From Papio anubis (taxonomy: Eukaryota; Chordata; Mammalia; Primates; Cercopithecidae): a stretch of DNA of 64,000 nt. The translations under genes were made by a program, and so were the position numbers. The DNA lies in contig NC_044978.1 in NCBI RefSeq assembly GCF_008728515.1, positions 8,686,452 to 8,750,451 on the forward strand. Direction: 5' to 3'. The notes below the pieces were generated by a model. The model did not search any database. It was not told the origin of the DNA and saw only the letters and a program-made list of their open reading frames with translations. This document shows positions 33,430 through 46,005 of the stretch, one piece after another; positions within the stretch are counted from its first letter, which is position 1; every line of letters starts with the position of its first letter.

Positions 33430-33680
33430 ACATAGCTTCAAAATATATAAAGCAAAATTTGGCAGGAGTATAAGAAAAATGGACAAAATTATCACCACAG
33501 TGAAAGATTTTAATATTCAAAAATGTATAAATCAAGGACGACAGAAATCAATAAATGTATAGAAGATTTAAATTATAGTAAGTTTCATCAGATTGATAAA
33601 TACAGAACTCTGGATCTAACATCTGGAACACATACATTCTTTTTCTAGCACACAGAAACATTTAAGAAAAAAGGTCATGT
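33430..33680 (+). mobile_element. Old L1 ORF2 fragment
   Basis: 'tatataaagcaaaatttggcagg', 'gatttaaattatagtaag ... gattgataaatacagaactctgg' and 'acacatacattctttttctagcacac' follow old L1 ORF2 (endonuclease region) nucleotide order. Highly decayed. Confidence 0.65.
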
Positions 33681-33962
33681 CCTACGTCTCTGCTGCTCAA
33701 ATTTGGTCCACAGACAAGACTGATTCATGAATGCCTGTTAACAATCCATGACAAAACAAGTTCAGAAAGTAAGAGTAAGCACTGAGAAAAGTTTTATAAC
33801 CCTTTGAGCCTGTTTGACATTCAAGAGCACGAACAGTGTGCAAACGTGGCTTGGACTTTATGTATTATGTTCTTACGGTACAGTCACATAGTTACGCAGA
33901 TTAAGAATTTGTGCCAAAAAGTCAATTAATATATTGCTTTCCTCATCTATATATTCTTACAA
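33681..33962. other. Unassigned insertion between L1 pieces
   Basis: The sequence separates two plus-strand L1 parts. I do not recognise it. Confidence 0.4.
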
Positions 33963-34815
33963 TTAAAAAATTACATGTCATTAGAGAAATGTAAATAAAA
34001 TCAGAATGAGGCATCATTCACCCCAGTTAAGATGGCTATTGTCAAAAAGACAAAAGATAACAAATGCTGGCAAGGATGTGGAGAAATGGGAGCACTTATA
34101 CACTGTTGATGGGAATGTAAACAAATATAACCAACATGGAAAACAGTATAGAAATCCACCCCTCCCAAAAAAAAAAATAACAGAACTACCACTACTGGAT
34201 ATTTATTCAAAGAAAAAGAAATTAGAATATCAAAGAGATATCTGCACCCTTATGTTTATTGCGACACTATTCACAATAGCCAAGATACAGAATCAACCTA
34301 AGCCTCCATCATCAGAAAAAAATGGGTAAAGAAAATGTAGTATATGAACACAGTGGAATGCTATTCAGCCATCAAAAAGAATGAAATCCTGCCATTCTCT
34401 GCAACACGATGACCCCCGAGGACATTATGCTAAGTCAAAGAATTCAGTCACAGAAAGACAAATACTGCAAGTTCTCAGTCATATGTGGGAGCCAATAAAA
34501 GTGAAGCTCATAAAAGTAGAGGGTAGAATTGTGGTTATGAGAGTCTGAAAAGGTTCAGGGGAGGGCAATATAAATAGAAATTGATTAACAGATACAAAAT
34601 TACAGCTAGACAGGAGAATGAATTCTGGTCATTCTATAGCACAATGGGGTGATTATAGTTAGCAGTATCTTATTATACATTTTCAAACAGAAAGGAGGAT
34701 TTTGAATGTTCCCAACAGAAACAAAGATAAATGTTTGAGTTGGTGGATATGCTAATTACCCTACTTTGATCATTACACATTGTATACATGTATTCAAATA
34801 TTACTCTAATTAATT
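33963..34815 (+). mobile_element. L1 (L1M-type) ORF2 3' end and 3' UTR
   Basis: 'aatgaggcatcattcaccccagttaagatggct', 'caaatgctggcaaggatgtggagaaatggg', 'ggatatttattcaaagaaaaag', 'cacaatagccaagatacagaatcaacc' and 'gaatgctattcagccatcaaaaagaatg' are the canonical L1 ORF2 end. A diverged L1MA/MB-like 3' UTR follows, ending near 'attacacattgtatacatg'. Relic with stops. Confidence 0.93.
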
Positions 34816-35580
34816 ACTCATAATTATGATTTGTGAATTATGTAAAGGCCATCTATTAATTTTGAAAATATTCTCCTTGTGTGATAATATGGAAATAAAT
34901 TATACACAACTGTTACCAAATGTATAGATATCATGAGTGTAATTGACAATATCCACAATACAGAATCAACAATCCTTTTGCAAAATAACAATCCAGTTCA
35001 GTCCAAACATTTTAAACATAAGAATTGGGCAGAGGGCATATTATCTGTCTATTGTCTCTGGTATTTACTTCAAGGCATAGAAAGAATGCCACATATTTAT
35101 CAATGGCAGATATTTACTAAGGGACAAAAACAAACTTTTGAGCGTAAGGAAGGTAGAATTTCTACAGATTCCTATGACATGTACCATAATTTCACAACCA
35201 TGACAAGGAAATAGATGATGATTTCAACATTGTGTATCTGAGAAAAGTTATCAATAAACTATTTTTGAATTTGATAGAATATTTTAAAATTTTATCTTCC
35301 AAAATTATTTTCTACCAAAAAATGAAATTTCATGCATACAAAATTCATGAATACAGAATCCACTTTTTTCATCAAAAGGTAATTTAAATTTATCCATAAT
35401 TTTACAATATGAATTATTGCAATTGGCTACTGATGACATATTAAATATAAAGTTGAAAATAAAGCATCACTTGTTTCATTTCAGACAGAAGCTATGAAAT
35501 TAACATTCTGAACCTGAAATCTCTTCCTGCATTCCTATAACGTTTTGAGACTAGTTTCTCTATATAGTGATTTTAAAATA
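34816..35580. other. No feature recognised
   Basis: A 93-codon plus-strand ORF (34933-35214) lacks low complexity but has no motif I recognise. I treat it as chance. Confidence 0.4.
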
Positions 35581-36044
35581 TGTCCATAATTTCTTTCATA
35601 AATGTCCCTTTAAGAGGCAGAGGTTAACTCCACCACTTTTGGATCAGCCTTAGTGATCTGCTTCCAAAAAACAGAATATGGGAGAAAGGATGGTAAGTGG
35701 CTTCTGAAACTAAGTCACAAAAGGCATTGCATTCTGGGGGAAGCCAGCAGCCTCATAGTGAGGACGCTTAAGCAGCACAATGGAGAGGCCCCCTTGAGGA
35801 GGAAGGGAGGGCCTTACTAGCAGTCTTACGAATCTGCCATTTTAGAACAAGATCATTCAGCCTTCCCAAGCCTTCAGAGGCAACAGCCCCAGTCAAAACT
35901 TTGACCATAACTTTATGAAAGAGATCCTAAGCCAGAACCAACCACCTGAGATGCTCCAAAAATCCTAACCCAAAGAAACTTAAAGTTCATTGTTTGAGAT
36001 ATTACATCTTTGGGCGATGTATTATTCAGCAGTAGATAACTAAC
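35581..36044 (+). mobile_element. MLT1-like MaLR LTR
   Basis: 'gaggcagaggttaactccacc', 'gcttccaaaaaacagaatatgg', 'gtcacaaaaggcattgcattctgg', 'ggaagccagcagcctcatagtgaggacgct', 'atgctccaaaaatcctaacccaaagaaact' and 'attattcagcagtagataactaacaca' follow an old MLT1 consensus as I recall it. A Tigger copy abuts its 3' end. Confidence 0.75.
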
Positions 36045-36476
36045 ACAGGTGACCCCTGAATAACAGAGGTTTGAACTGTGTGGGTCCACTTATATATGGA
36101 TTTTCCTCCACCTCTGCCACCCATGAGACAACAAGACCAATCCTCCCATCCCTCCTCCTCAGCCTACTCAACATGAAGATGATAAGGATGAGGACCTTTG
36201 TGATAATCGACTTCCACTTAATTAATATCAATATATTTTCTCTTCCTCATGAGTATCTTAATAACACTGTCTTTTCTCTAGCTTGCTTTATTGTAAGAAT
36301 ACAGCATATAATGCCTATATATAATACGTGTTAATTGACTGTGTTACCAGTAAAGCTTCTGGTCAAGAGTAGGCTATTAGTAGTTAAGGTTTTGGGGAGT
36401 CAAACCTTACACAGGGGTTTTTGACTGCAGGGTCATCAGCACTCCAACTCTCTGCTTGCTCAAAAATCAACTGTAC
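36045..36476 (+). mobile_element. Tigger-family DNA transposon remnant
   Basis: The left terminus 'acaggtgacccctgaataacagaggtttgaactg' and the right terminus (reverse complement 'tacagttgatttttgagcaagc') are Tigger-type inverted ends. The interior 'gatgaggacctttgtgataatcgacttccacttaat' and 'gtaggctattagtagttaaggttttggggagtcaaa' fits the 3' part of a Tigger element. At 432 bp it is an internally deleted, transposase-less copy. Confidence 0.88.
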
Positions 36477-36979
36477 ACTCTACGATGGAGTATTAATAGA
36501 GCAAAGTATATCAATAGTTTAGATATATGTTATCTCCCAAGAGTACTATGGTTATACATCCAACCTAGATTAGCTAAATGTATAAGCAAGAAACAAGCTC
36601 ATTTGTTACATTAAACCCTTTAAATATAATACACATGATATCTAATTAAAAGGTGTCAAGGTTCTTAAAATAGAAACTTGCTATTTCCTTCTAAATGTTA
36701 GTTTTGTTATGATATTAGAATGACAGAGCTATGAATTTAATAGAAATTATTTACATTAATCACCTTATGTGAAATTTTAGCGAACCATAAATTCAGTTTT
36801 CATAATTCTATCCTTTCTTCCATTGTTATTTTGTTCTGATTATATTTCCTGGAATGTAAATTTCTGCTTGTCGAATACTAAAATGTGGGTTTGCATTTTG
36901 TATGCCTTTTAAAAATTTTATTTTCATAGTAATTTATTTGCTTATTAATGTATTGCATTTACAAAAGTATAAGCCATGA
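36477..36979. other. No feature recognised
   Basis: AT-rich sequence. Confidence 0.5.
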
Positions 36980-39470
36980 TAGGAAATTTAAAAGAAAATG
37001 ACCCATTGATAAGATAATTTGAGAAGCACTATTGTAGGCCATAAACAGTAGCCACAAACTTAAAGTTTAAATTTTATATACATATGTTCTATGAGTACAA
37101 TTCAATTAAATAAGAAATCAATGATTTAAAAGATAAAAACAAGTAACATCCTGCTAAATAACACAGAATTCATGGGAAATCATTTAGCATTTAGGAATCA
37201 CTTATGACTGATTATGAATAAATCAAGGCTTGTGAGATCTAGACTAAAGCAGTATGTGAAGAGAAATTTACCATGTGAAATGATTACCTTGGAAAAGACG
37301 AAAAGCTGAAAATTAATTATCTAAAATAAGAATTCAAAAAATAATGGAAAAAAAGTAGAAGGAATGACATCCAAACAGAATTATTTAAAAAGAAAATTAA
37401 AATTTAATAAATAGCTTAATAAAGTTTTGGTTTCTTAATAATATTGCTATATTATATTAATAATTATATTAAACATAGTATAATTATTAATTAATATGAT
37501 AGTTATTGTATTATTAATAACCTCTACCTTTTAATAAAGTCTTGGTTTGTTGACAAGTTTCACAGAATTCACATACCTAAGACAAGTCAAATTATTTTTA
37601 AAGAGAAAACACCCAAACACTATTAAGAATCAAAATGTACATTTCATTCGATAAAGGAGTGATTTTTAAAAGGTAAAAGAATATTTTGTGCAGTTTCATG
37701 TCAATACATTTGAAGACAGGCAAATTAGAAATACAAAATCTAAAAATATATGAATTGCCAAAATACATTCTAAAAGATTTGGAAACCTAGACTACTCCTA
37801 CACTCATTGGATAAATTTCATCACTATTTAAGGCACATCATTAAAATCTCATGCTGGGAGAGTTTTATATGCCAGTTCCGGAAAATATTCAACAAAAAGA
37901 TAATTTTCATCTTGGGCAAAGCTTTCCAAAAACTTAGAAGTTTAGTGTAAAGCTTATACAGGAAAGGACATTATAAAAATATCAGATTATAGGTTGTTCC
38001 CACTTATAAATATAGATAAAATCCTTAACAGAATAATAGCTAAATGAAATCAGGATTGTTTTTTGAAAGATACTGTGTCATTGCCAAAATGGTTTTATCC
38101 AAGAATTACAATTAGTTTCTGCATTTGAAAAGCTATTTGTCTAATTTGCCATTAGCAGAATAAATTAGGTCAATAGATGAGAAAAATGCAAACCATAAAT
38201 TCAACAAAACCACTAAACAAAATACAAATGAAAAGAGCCTTTTAAAAACTGACAGCAGGTAATTTTAGAAAGCCCCAAAGCAATATGTTAAATAATTTAA
38301 AAATAGTAAAAGTCTTTACTTTAATACGAGGAACAAGAATAACATACACAGGTACACACATGAACACACATGTACACACACAAAATATCTAGAAGGAAAA
38401 ATTTTAAAAAGATGCTAAAGGATTTTATGGAGAAATTTATTTTCTGAAAGACAACAAATTATCTAAAAGCTGTCTATTTTCCCCAAATTTATCTATGGTT
38501 TACACAATGTTGAAATTAACATATCAACAGGTTTGATTGTTTTTTTGTTTGTTTGTTTGTAGTACTTGCCAGGATGATACAAAATATATGTGAAAAACAA
38601 AGTTCCAAGAACAGACAAATAAAATGATGGCAATTAAGAATGTGGTATTCATGCTAGAATAAACAATTAGACCAGTGAAAGAGAACAGAGAATTCAGAAA
38701 CAGATCCAAAGATATTCATTCAACAAACATTTATTGAACGTTTACTTGTGTTAAGGTTAGTGGTGGGTGGTTGGCACAAGCCATTGAGTCAAACCAACAA
38801 AGACTCTGGCTTATGTTCTACTGCATCACAGCTGTTTGACACATGGCACAGTGGGCTTTGAGGAATAGCGTGGGAAGTGTGGAATGTTGGACTGTGCTTT
38901 GGCAACTTCTATTTGAAAAAGGAAGGAACACGAAACCTGATTTTACCTCACACCTTATTCTGAAAGCCATTCCAGATTTAAGAAGTACTTACGTATACAA
39001 GGCAAAGCTTTAAATTTTTAGAAGAAAATATAGACGCTTCTCTTTGTGATTTCAGAATAAGAAGGAATTACTTCAAACACAAAGCTTATTAACCACAGAG
39101 GAAAACAATGATAAATTGTACTACTTTAAAATTAGCGACCATTGCTTATCAAAAGGCATCATAAAGTAAGTGTAAAGACAAGTTGCACATTGGTAAAAAA
39201 AATATTCTGAGCAAATATGCTAATATAAGATTAAGATCTAGAATACAAAAAACTCCAAACAATATTTTAAAAAGTAATTAAAGAGGGACAAAATAAATGA
39301 ACAAAAATTTTATGGAAGATGAACACAAATGGCCAATATATATTACGATACTGACTTTAATTATAGTCACAGATTTGAAAATTAAACCCATAGGTCAATA
39401 GCAGTCCACATTCACCAGTGTGAGATCAGAGAGGAACACAGAAGGCTTCAAAGTCTATGGGTAATGGTTT
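36980..39470 (+). mobile_element. Old, decayed L1M element, ORF2 region
   Basis: ORF2 nucleotide landmarks appear in order. They are 'aggccataaacagtagcc' and 'catatgttctatgagtacaattcaattaaa' (37040-37110), the LWD-region equivalent 'cttgtgagatctagactaaagcag' (37230), 'aaaatccttaacagaataatagctaaatgaaat' and 'tccaagaattacaa' (38020-38115), 'atagatgagaaaaatgca' (38173), and 'gaagaaaatatagacgcttc' and 'aaatggccaatatat' (39020-39350). Divergence is high. An L2-like insertion-sized stretch at 38714-38900 interrupts it. AT-rich palindromic text at 37430-37510 is part of the decay. Confidence 0.75.
38714..38900 (-). mobile_element. Possible L2 3'-end-like segment
   Basis: 'attcattcaacaaacatttattgaacgtttactt' is the antisense L2 terminus pattern. 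The rest is poorly matched. Its place inside old L1 sequence is odd, because L2 stopped moving earlier. Confidence 0.45.
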
Positions 39471-39737
39471 ATATCATAAGCTGGGTTGTAGAAACACTGT
39501 TTAGATAATCTGCTTGTATATTGAATCTACACCTTTAACTTACGATAAAAATAAAAGTCAGATATTAAATATGTAAGAAATTAAGTAAAAACCAAAAAAA
39601 AAAGAGATGCAGACATAAAGACTGGCTATGGTGAAAACGATGATGATGCCTCCAAGTCACTTATAATTTAACAGACGTGTTTAAATTTATAAAACTAAAA
39701 GGGAGTTAAAGAGTTGGAGATTTAAAAATTGCTGTGA

Positions 39738-40017
39738 GGCCAGGCGCAGTGGTTTATGCCTGTAATCACAGCACTTTGGGAGGCCGAGGAGGGCAGATCA
39801 CGAGGTCAGGAGATCAAGAACATCCTGGCCAACATGGTGAAACCCCATCTCTACTAAAAATACAAAAATTAGTTGGGCATGGTGGCGCGTGCATGTAATC
39901 CCAGCTACTTGAGAGGCTGAGGTAGAAGAATCACTTGAACCTGGGAGGCGGAGGCTGCAGAGTGAGCCGAGATCATGCCATTGCACTCCAGCCTAGTGAT
40001 ATAGTGAGACTCCATCT

Positions 40018-40049
<32 letters not shown>

Positions 40050-40050
40050 A
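39738..40050 (+). mobile_element. Full-length Alu (S-like)
   Basis: It opens 'ggccaggcgcagtggtttatg' and ends 'agactccatctc' with an A-tail of about 30. Possible short target duplication 'gctgtga' at 39731-39737 and 40053-40059. Moderate substitution load. Confidence 0.96.
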
Positions 40051-40069
40051 GGGCTGTGAAAATGGAAAC

Positions 40070-40425
40070 CAGGGTCAGATTATTTCCTGCTAACAGGTTT
40101 GCTTTTAATAAAGAGGTGGAATTTGAGATTGGTCTTGGAGACTGGGTAGGATTTCAACCAATGGTAGAAGGAAAGCTATTTCAGGTGAGATTTGTCAGTG
40201 GAAGACTGTGAACATTCATATCCTACATAATCAACTTATGCAAACATATTCTCCTTATATCGGATCATGGGGGTAAGGTAAAGGATAGATATTTAAAGAA
40301 AAGGAGATCTGGCCTTGGTCAACAGGCAATGAGGAGCCACTGAAGATTTTTTTAGTATCTGAATAACTAAAGGTGATATTTCCGCAAGAGAAATCTGGCA
40401 GTCATATGAGGTTAAGATTGAGTAT
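40070..40425 (-). mobile_element. Probable L2 fragment
   Basis: 'ggtggaatttgagattggtcttggagactgggtagg' and 'gaggagccactgaagatttttttagtatctgaataac ... aatctggcagtca' match antisense L2 text ('ggtgacatttgagctgggccttgaagg', 'gggagccattgaaggtttttgagcagggg'). Confidence 0.65.
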
Positions 40426-42970
40426 GTGTGAACTGGTGCCAGAAAACCAGCCAAAGAGCAACTACAACAATCTGGAAGTGATAAAAATAGCCGGAACGAG
40501 GGTATTATTCATGGGACATAAAACTAACAGTTTAGAGATTAAACTGGCAAATGTTGATAACTCATTTGTGGGGATAAAAAAGCCCAATCAATAAAACAAA
40601 CAAACAAAAAAAAACAGGCTACTCAGAAAAGATGACACCATAGCCTTCACTAAATCTAACTGGAAAAAACTGGTGGAGAATTTCATTAGAGAGAAAATGA
40701 GAGATTAGAAAACCACTGATCACTACATGGGACCCATCCTTTAGCAGGCATTAAGGTAGTACCATTTAGATCCAACCTGGTGGCCCACAGAATACAGAGA
40801 CATGCACAGATGTCTATACCTAGAGGCAGGAGGATGAAAGGGTATAAAGGAGCATGGTAGCATAGCAGGGGGTGGGGAGGGGTAAGGGGAAAAGAGGGAT
40901 ACAGGGATGCTAGAAGCACACCTGGCTACCAAATAATTTTATCTTGAGCTGGCTTCTTTATAGAAAAATAATTCATGATAAGATAAAAACGATGATAAAT
41001 AAATAAAACCTTCTAATTGTCCTTTATTTTTTTTTTCTAGAAATCTTAGAGCTTTAATGATTAAGATCCTTCCCTACACACCACTTCCCTTGAGGATATT
41101 AAGTTAGTAATTTGTTTGCTTTTTCAATTTCTAGAAGAATCTGGAAAGTTCTCAACAGATAAATCTCACAGAAAGAATTTCAAGAATGAGATGAATCTAT
41201 GAACAACAACAAAAAGCAACCAACAAGAAACACAAGAGAGTGGCAGGAGATATAGGAAATAATTTCATCTCTTCCATCTCTTCTGGTTTAGAGCTGCCTT
41301 GTTCTTTACAGGGTTCCTCTGTTCAATCTGTTTTAAACTTCTTTCCTGATGATTACTGATAAGAGCTTAGGAAAATTCCTCCATCTGAAGAATCAAAAAG
41401 ATATTCCTGGTGTGTGGATCTCTCTTTTCAAGTGTCTACCTTTGTACATACAGATTAATGAAAATTGTATTGTTTGATGGCTATTAATGTCATTAAAAGA
41501 ACATTCACAAAGAGATAATATTGAAAATGTCTCCAGTGCATACAATGTTCTAAATGAGTGAAAAGATGTCATTTTTGCCTGAATCTAATTGTTCTATACT
41601 GAATTGCTACAGTTTTTAGTTTTATAAATTAATGTTATTTAAATAATTTTCCAAAAGAAATGGGTAAAAGATACCTTTACAATTTTATAGAGGAGTAAAG
41701 CAATGCCCAGCAGCTTCCAGGATATTTATTAATTTTGATTTCTGGTCGCTTTGATTATTTTGTTTTTCCTTTCTTACATTTCCACGGATGTTAGAACGCT
41801 TTCAAGGTTCGAACACATAGCTTTGATATTCGCTAATATAGATGATGTATTAATGTATAAATTTGTCAACTGTTTTCGACATATAAAAATTCTGACGCAC
41901 TATCCTAAAGTCAGATTAGTAGTTCTAGTAAAGTCTCCTGTAATGTGCTTATGAGCTGACTCTCCATGGCTATTTGACTTCCACCGAGACAACAGAGTGC
42001 CAGCCACCAGGCTCTTTCCTAAGCACAGAGGATTCCCCATGCCCATGCCCGCAAGAAGCTCCACGCGCATTTCTGTGTCGAAGGCCTCACTAGTGGACAT
42101 GGAGGACGTTCTTTGTTTCTTGTTGTCTCTTTCCTCAAACATTTCAATTAAGTGTTATTTAGAACTCTCCTAAGTTTTGAAGGTAAACTTTGCAAAGTAT
42201 ATTGTCATTTTCTAAAAACGAATCACCGTCACATAAATGAGATAAACTGTCCTCTTTTGCCATAATAATTATCCCTACTCACTTTAAGAATATAATTTTT
42301 TCTTCAGCTCTTACGGACTTATCAATTTATGGAGATCTGAATTCTTTCTGGAAATTATCAAATTTTTCAAAAAAGGAAGGATGTCCCTTTTGAGGCAGAG
42401 TAAATGTTTTTCAGAGTAAAGAAAATTTTAAAATCTCACAATAAACTAATATTTATCTGTTAAGGTCTTTATTAAATGTTAATAATTTAATAATTTAATA
42501 ATATTTGATAGAAAAATTTACTTATAACTTTTTCAGAATATACAAGACATTTACCTTTCTTTTTCTTTTAGAAAACGAGATTTTAAATTGAGCACATGGA
42601 TGAGAACAGAGTAGCATTATCATTGATAAGAATATTTGTCATTATTGATATGAATATTTTTACCATTCATAAATAAAATGCCAACAGAATGTCAATTACT
42701 TCTCTGGAGAACAAAACCTTTATGAATGATGAGACTTCATGATGATGACCGGATATCTGAAGCCTAGTAACTGAGGGAATATATGTGGCTATTAACATTG
42801 GGAATTTTATTGTGTAGAGAAAGGAGGAATTACTCCTCTCTCAGAAGAAAGGAGAAGATGTGAAAAGACTTGGCACATGAACATCAAAGAAGATAGCAAT
42901 AAGACAAAGATATCTAGCATTAGGCAAAAGTTCTTGTTGTTGGGAAACTAATGATTATCAAGTTTTCCTG
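40426..42970. other. No gene; holds a strong G-quadruplex motif
   Basis: The plus strand at 40868-40889 has four G-runs (5, 4, 4, 4) with loops of 1, 1 and 3 nt. The block 41960-42110 is GC- and CpG-richer than its surroundings without a recognisable gene. Confidence 0.5.
40868..40889 (+). other. Canonical G-quadruplex motif
   Basis: Runs of G at 40868-40872, 40874-40877, 40879-40882 and 40886-40889, separated by T, A and TAA. This meets the usual G4 pattern and allows four tetrads. Confidence 0.9.
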
Positions 42971-43322
42971 TTGAAATGAACTCATGGAGCTAGAGAATAG
43001 AAGAATGGTTACCAGAGACTGAAAAGGGTAGTGGGAGGGCCAGGAGGGAGATAGGGATGAGTACAAAAAATAATTAGAAAGAATGAATAAGACCTAGTAT
43101 TTGATAGTATAACAGGGGGATTATAGTCAATAATAATTTGTCTATTTTAAAGTAATAAAAGAGTATAATTGGATTGTTTGTAACACAAAAAATGCTTGAG
43201 GGGATGGATACAAATTTTCCAGGGTGTGTTTATTATGTATTTTATGCCTATATCAAAATACCTCATGTACCTCGTAAGTATATATACCTACTATGTACCC
43301 ACACACACAAAAAATAATTTAA
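42971..43322 (+). mobile_element. L1MA-like 3' UTR fragment
   Basis: 'tgaactcatggagctagagaatagaagaatggttaccagagactg', 'ttagaaagaatgaataagacctagtatttgatag', 'aagagtataattggattgtttgtaacac' and 'ctactatgtacccacacac' form a continuous L1MA-type 3' end. ORF2 is not attached. Confidence 0.92.
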
Positions 43323-44289
43323 GTTCTATTGTTGGGAAGCAAAAAACAAAAACAAAACACAAAAATATTTCTAGAGCAGGCCCTAAATAATGCTACTTAT
43401 TCCACCCATAGATCACTGCCTCAATAAAGTGAAAGTGAATGGGGAATAAGGAAACTGAGCCAGCCAAGCACACATAAGTCAAGGAGTTTGGGACCACATG
43501 GCTGGCAACCTACCAAAAGAACAATATTTTCCTATACAAGTCTTACTTATCATTAAAGAATACAGTAACATTACAGTCTAAAAACATAACCAAATTAATT
43601 TTTATTGCAGAAATATACATGAAGAAAAATAATGAATTTATTAAAAATTAGTATAGTAAAACTATACAGCTTAGTAAAACATTATTCTCTTATGTACTCT
43701 TTTATCTTGGTATACAAAGCAAACAGGTATGAAAAAGAGTGTGCTCATTCATTAGTTTGACCTATATTTCCATTGACAATGTCAAATTTTACCCCAGCTC
43801 TGTGCTCAAAGAAAACAGCTTTGATGAAGAAATCCTTTCTTTTTTTATTCTCCCAAATAATCACACTCCTCTGTGTTCCAAGAACTGGCTAAATGCAAAG
43901 GATGACCCTGGCCTCACATATTCCAAGATAAATCCCACCTCCACCTTCTTCCAGGACTTGGATGAGACCCGCCTCCACCCAGGTCTTCTCTCTGTCTTTG
44001 AGATCTTCCTCGTTAATATGTTCCTCTTACTGAAATAGCCTGAATAAAAAATCATCTCCCTACTTGCCTGTTGCATTTTGTCTTTCATTCCCTAATGTGT
44101 ATTTTAGCAGCAACAAGTCACAGATATATCCAATGTTACCCTCGGTGAAAAGAGAGACTGGTTGCACCTCTGCTTTCATAGCTTGGGTGAAGAAACCATG
44201 ATCATAATGAGACAGGAATAATACAGAGTGGCTGCAGAATAGAAAATTCCAGGCAGCAGTTTCACAGTAACCGTGGAAATAGCCACGGA
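43323..44289. other. No feature recognised
   Basis: A 99-codon plus ORF at 43739-44038 and a 123-codon minus ORF at 44060-44431 show no recognisable domain. The latter overlaps the LTR-like region. Confidence 0.4.
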
Positions 44290-45040
44290 AGCTAGGGGCT
44301 GATAAGAACCTGAAAACCCAGGGTGTGTGTGCCAAACTGGCTAAGACTGACTGGACCCAACACGGTACTGTATTTGACCAAGGTTTCTCCCAGGATCCCA
44401 TTATATGCTCATTAGTATACAAATGACACACTCACTAGTGCCATGACAGTTACAGGAGCAACCATATTTGGTGTAAAAATGGGAGGCATCACAGTTCCAA
44501 GAAATCTCCAAATTTTTTGAGGAATCTTCTTTTTGTTTTTTTTGTTGTTGAGACAGAGTCTCACTTTGTCGCCCAGGCTGGAATGCAGTGGCCGGATCTC
44601 AGCTCACTGCAAGCTCCGCCTCCCGGGTTCACGCCATTCTCCTGCCTCAGCCTCCCGAGTAGCTGGGACTACACAGACGCCCGCCACCTCGCCCCGCTAG
44701 TTTTTGTATTTTTTAGTAGAGATGGGGTTTCACCATGTTAGCCAGGATGGTCTCGATCTCCTGACCTTGTGATCCGCCCGTCTCGGCCTCCCAAAGTGCT
44801 GAGATTACAGGCTTGAGCCACCGCGCCCGGCGAGGAATCTTCTTAAATATTCCACCCCTTGGTTAAAGAAACCCATAAAGATAGAAACCAAGCCCCGCTG
44901 CATGACTGTCTCTTGAGCATGGCTTCACTCCCTTTTTTTGAGCATGTAAGATCCCATGTCTATATGGAAAGAAATAAATAATTCCTCTGAATACTAACTA
45001 CAAGGAGATATGTGGACAGATTTTTCATCAGCCTTCACTG
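44290..45040 (+). mobile_element. Probable LTR interrupted by an AluY
   Basis: Left of the Alu: 'ccaaactggctaagactgac', 'tgaccaaggtttctccc', 'cattatatgctcattagtatacaaatgacacac' and 'gccatgacagttacaggag'. Right of it: 'ccccttggttaaagaaacccataaagatag', 'ctcttgagcatggcttcactccc' and an AATAAA at 44973-44978. This layout fits U3-R-U5 of a class I LTR. Boundaries and family are uncertain. Confidence 0.55.
44519..44844 (-). mobile_element. Young AluY nested in the LTR
   Basis: The exact 13-bp duplication 'gaggaatcttctt' is at 44519-44531 and 44832-44844. The body carries monkey-type 'ggccggatctcagctc', 'ccgctagtttttg' and 'ggcttgagccaccgcgcccggc', with a small 'acacagacgcc' insertion. Confidence 0.97.
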
Positions 45041-45046
45041 CTAATT

Positions 45047-45316
45047 TTTCTTTTTTGAGACAGGGTCTCACTCTGTTGCCCAGGCTGGAGTGCAGTGGTG
45101 GAATGTTGGCTCATTGCAACTTTGGCTTCCTGCCTTAACCTCCTGAGTAGCTGGGACTATAGGCATGTACAACCACACCTGGCTAATTTTTAAATTTTTT
45201 GTAGAAACAGGGTCTATGTTGCCTATGTTGGTCTTGAACCCCCGTGCTCAAAGGATGCTCCTGCCTCTGCCTCTCAACGTGCTGGGATTACAAGCATGAG
45301 CCACCACTCCTGGCCT
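45047..45316 (-). mobile_element. Old Alu (J-like)
   Basis: 'gagacagggtctcactctgttgcccaggctggagtgcagtggtgg', 'gtagaaacagggtctatgttgcctatgttggtcttgaac' and the end 'gagccaccactcctggcc'. High divergence and J-type 'aggctggtcttgaac'. Confidence 0.93.
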
Positions 45317-46005
45317 AAAATATTTAAACTTAATAATTTTTTAAAATATGAGTGGTGATTTGCTTGGACATAAAGAATTTTTATAACGTGTGCTCTTTAA
45401 TGAAAGGCTTTTATATGGGAATCACTCAAACTATCCAGTAACACAGAAAAAATATACCGACATTTGCAAATTTGAAAAACAAGAGAAAAAAAAAGGAAGA
45501 GATAGTGGGTCTTAAACTCTTGAAAACACAAAGATTACAGGGACGATTCCCTCTGCCATAATGATGTAGAAAGCAGCTCTCTCACCCTTGTGTGGCCGCT
45601 CCTGGTGTGAGGTGTCAATCGCACTCATCTTGTGTCCTGCCCTCCTGCCTTCTTCACCTCTATCCCACTCAGGAGAAATACACACGTGGGTTGAGGTGTG
45701 CTATGCTGCAGTGGGGTGAAGTTGAGATTGAGAGACTAGGGATCTGAGGAAATTATCTCAAGAGGAAGTATTCTAATGATTATAAGTGCTCAGAGAAATG
45801 CTTGCTTGAAGTTTCTCAGAGATGCAAATTAAGATGCAATTCAGATGTGGGGCACCTCTCCTTTTTCTTCATGACTAGTAATGTGAATGGCTCTTCAGAA
45901 TGATATGACAGACACTATTTACAAAGAACCTTGATTTATATGAAAACTTAAACAATTTACCTGTCTTCTCTAAGTAACAAATTCAATAATTGTCCGTTCA
46001 TAAAT
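45317..46005. other. No feature recognised
   Basis: Unique-looking sequence, moderately GC-rich at 45545-45700. Confidence 0.5.

Noticed and set aside
34933..35214. 93-codon plus-strand ORF with ordinary composition
   Set aside because: No homologous family comes to mind, no conserved context or splice evidence is seen, and the length is within chance expectation for 64 kb of AT-rich DNA.
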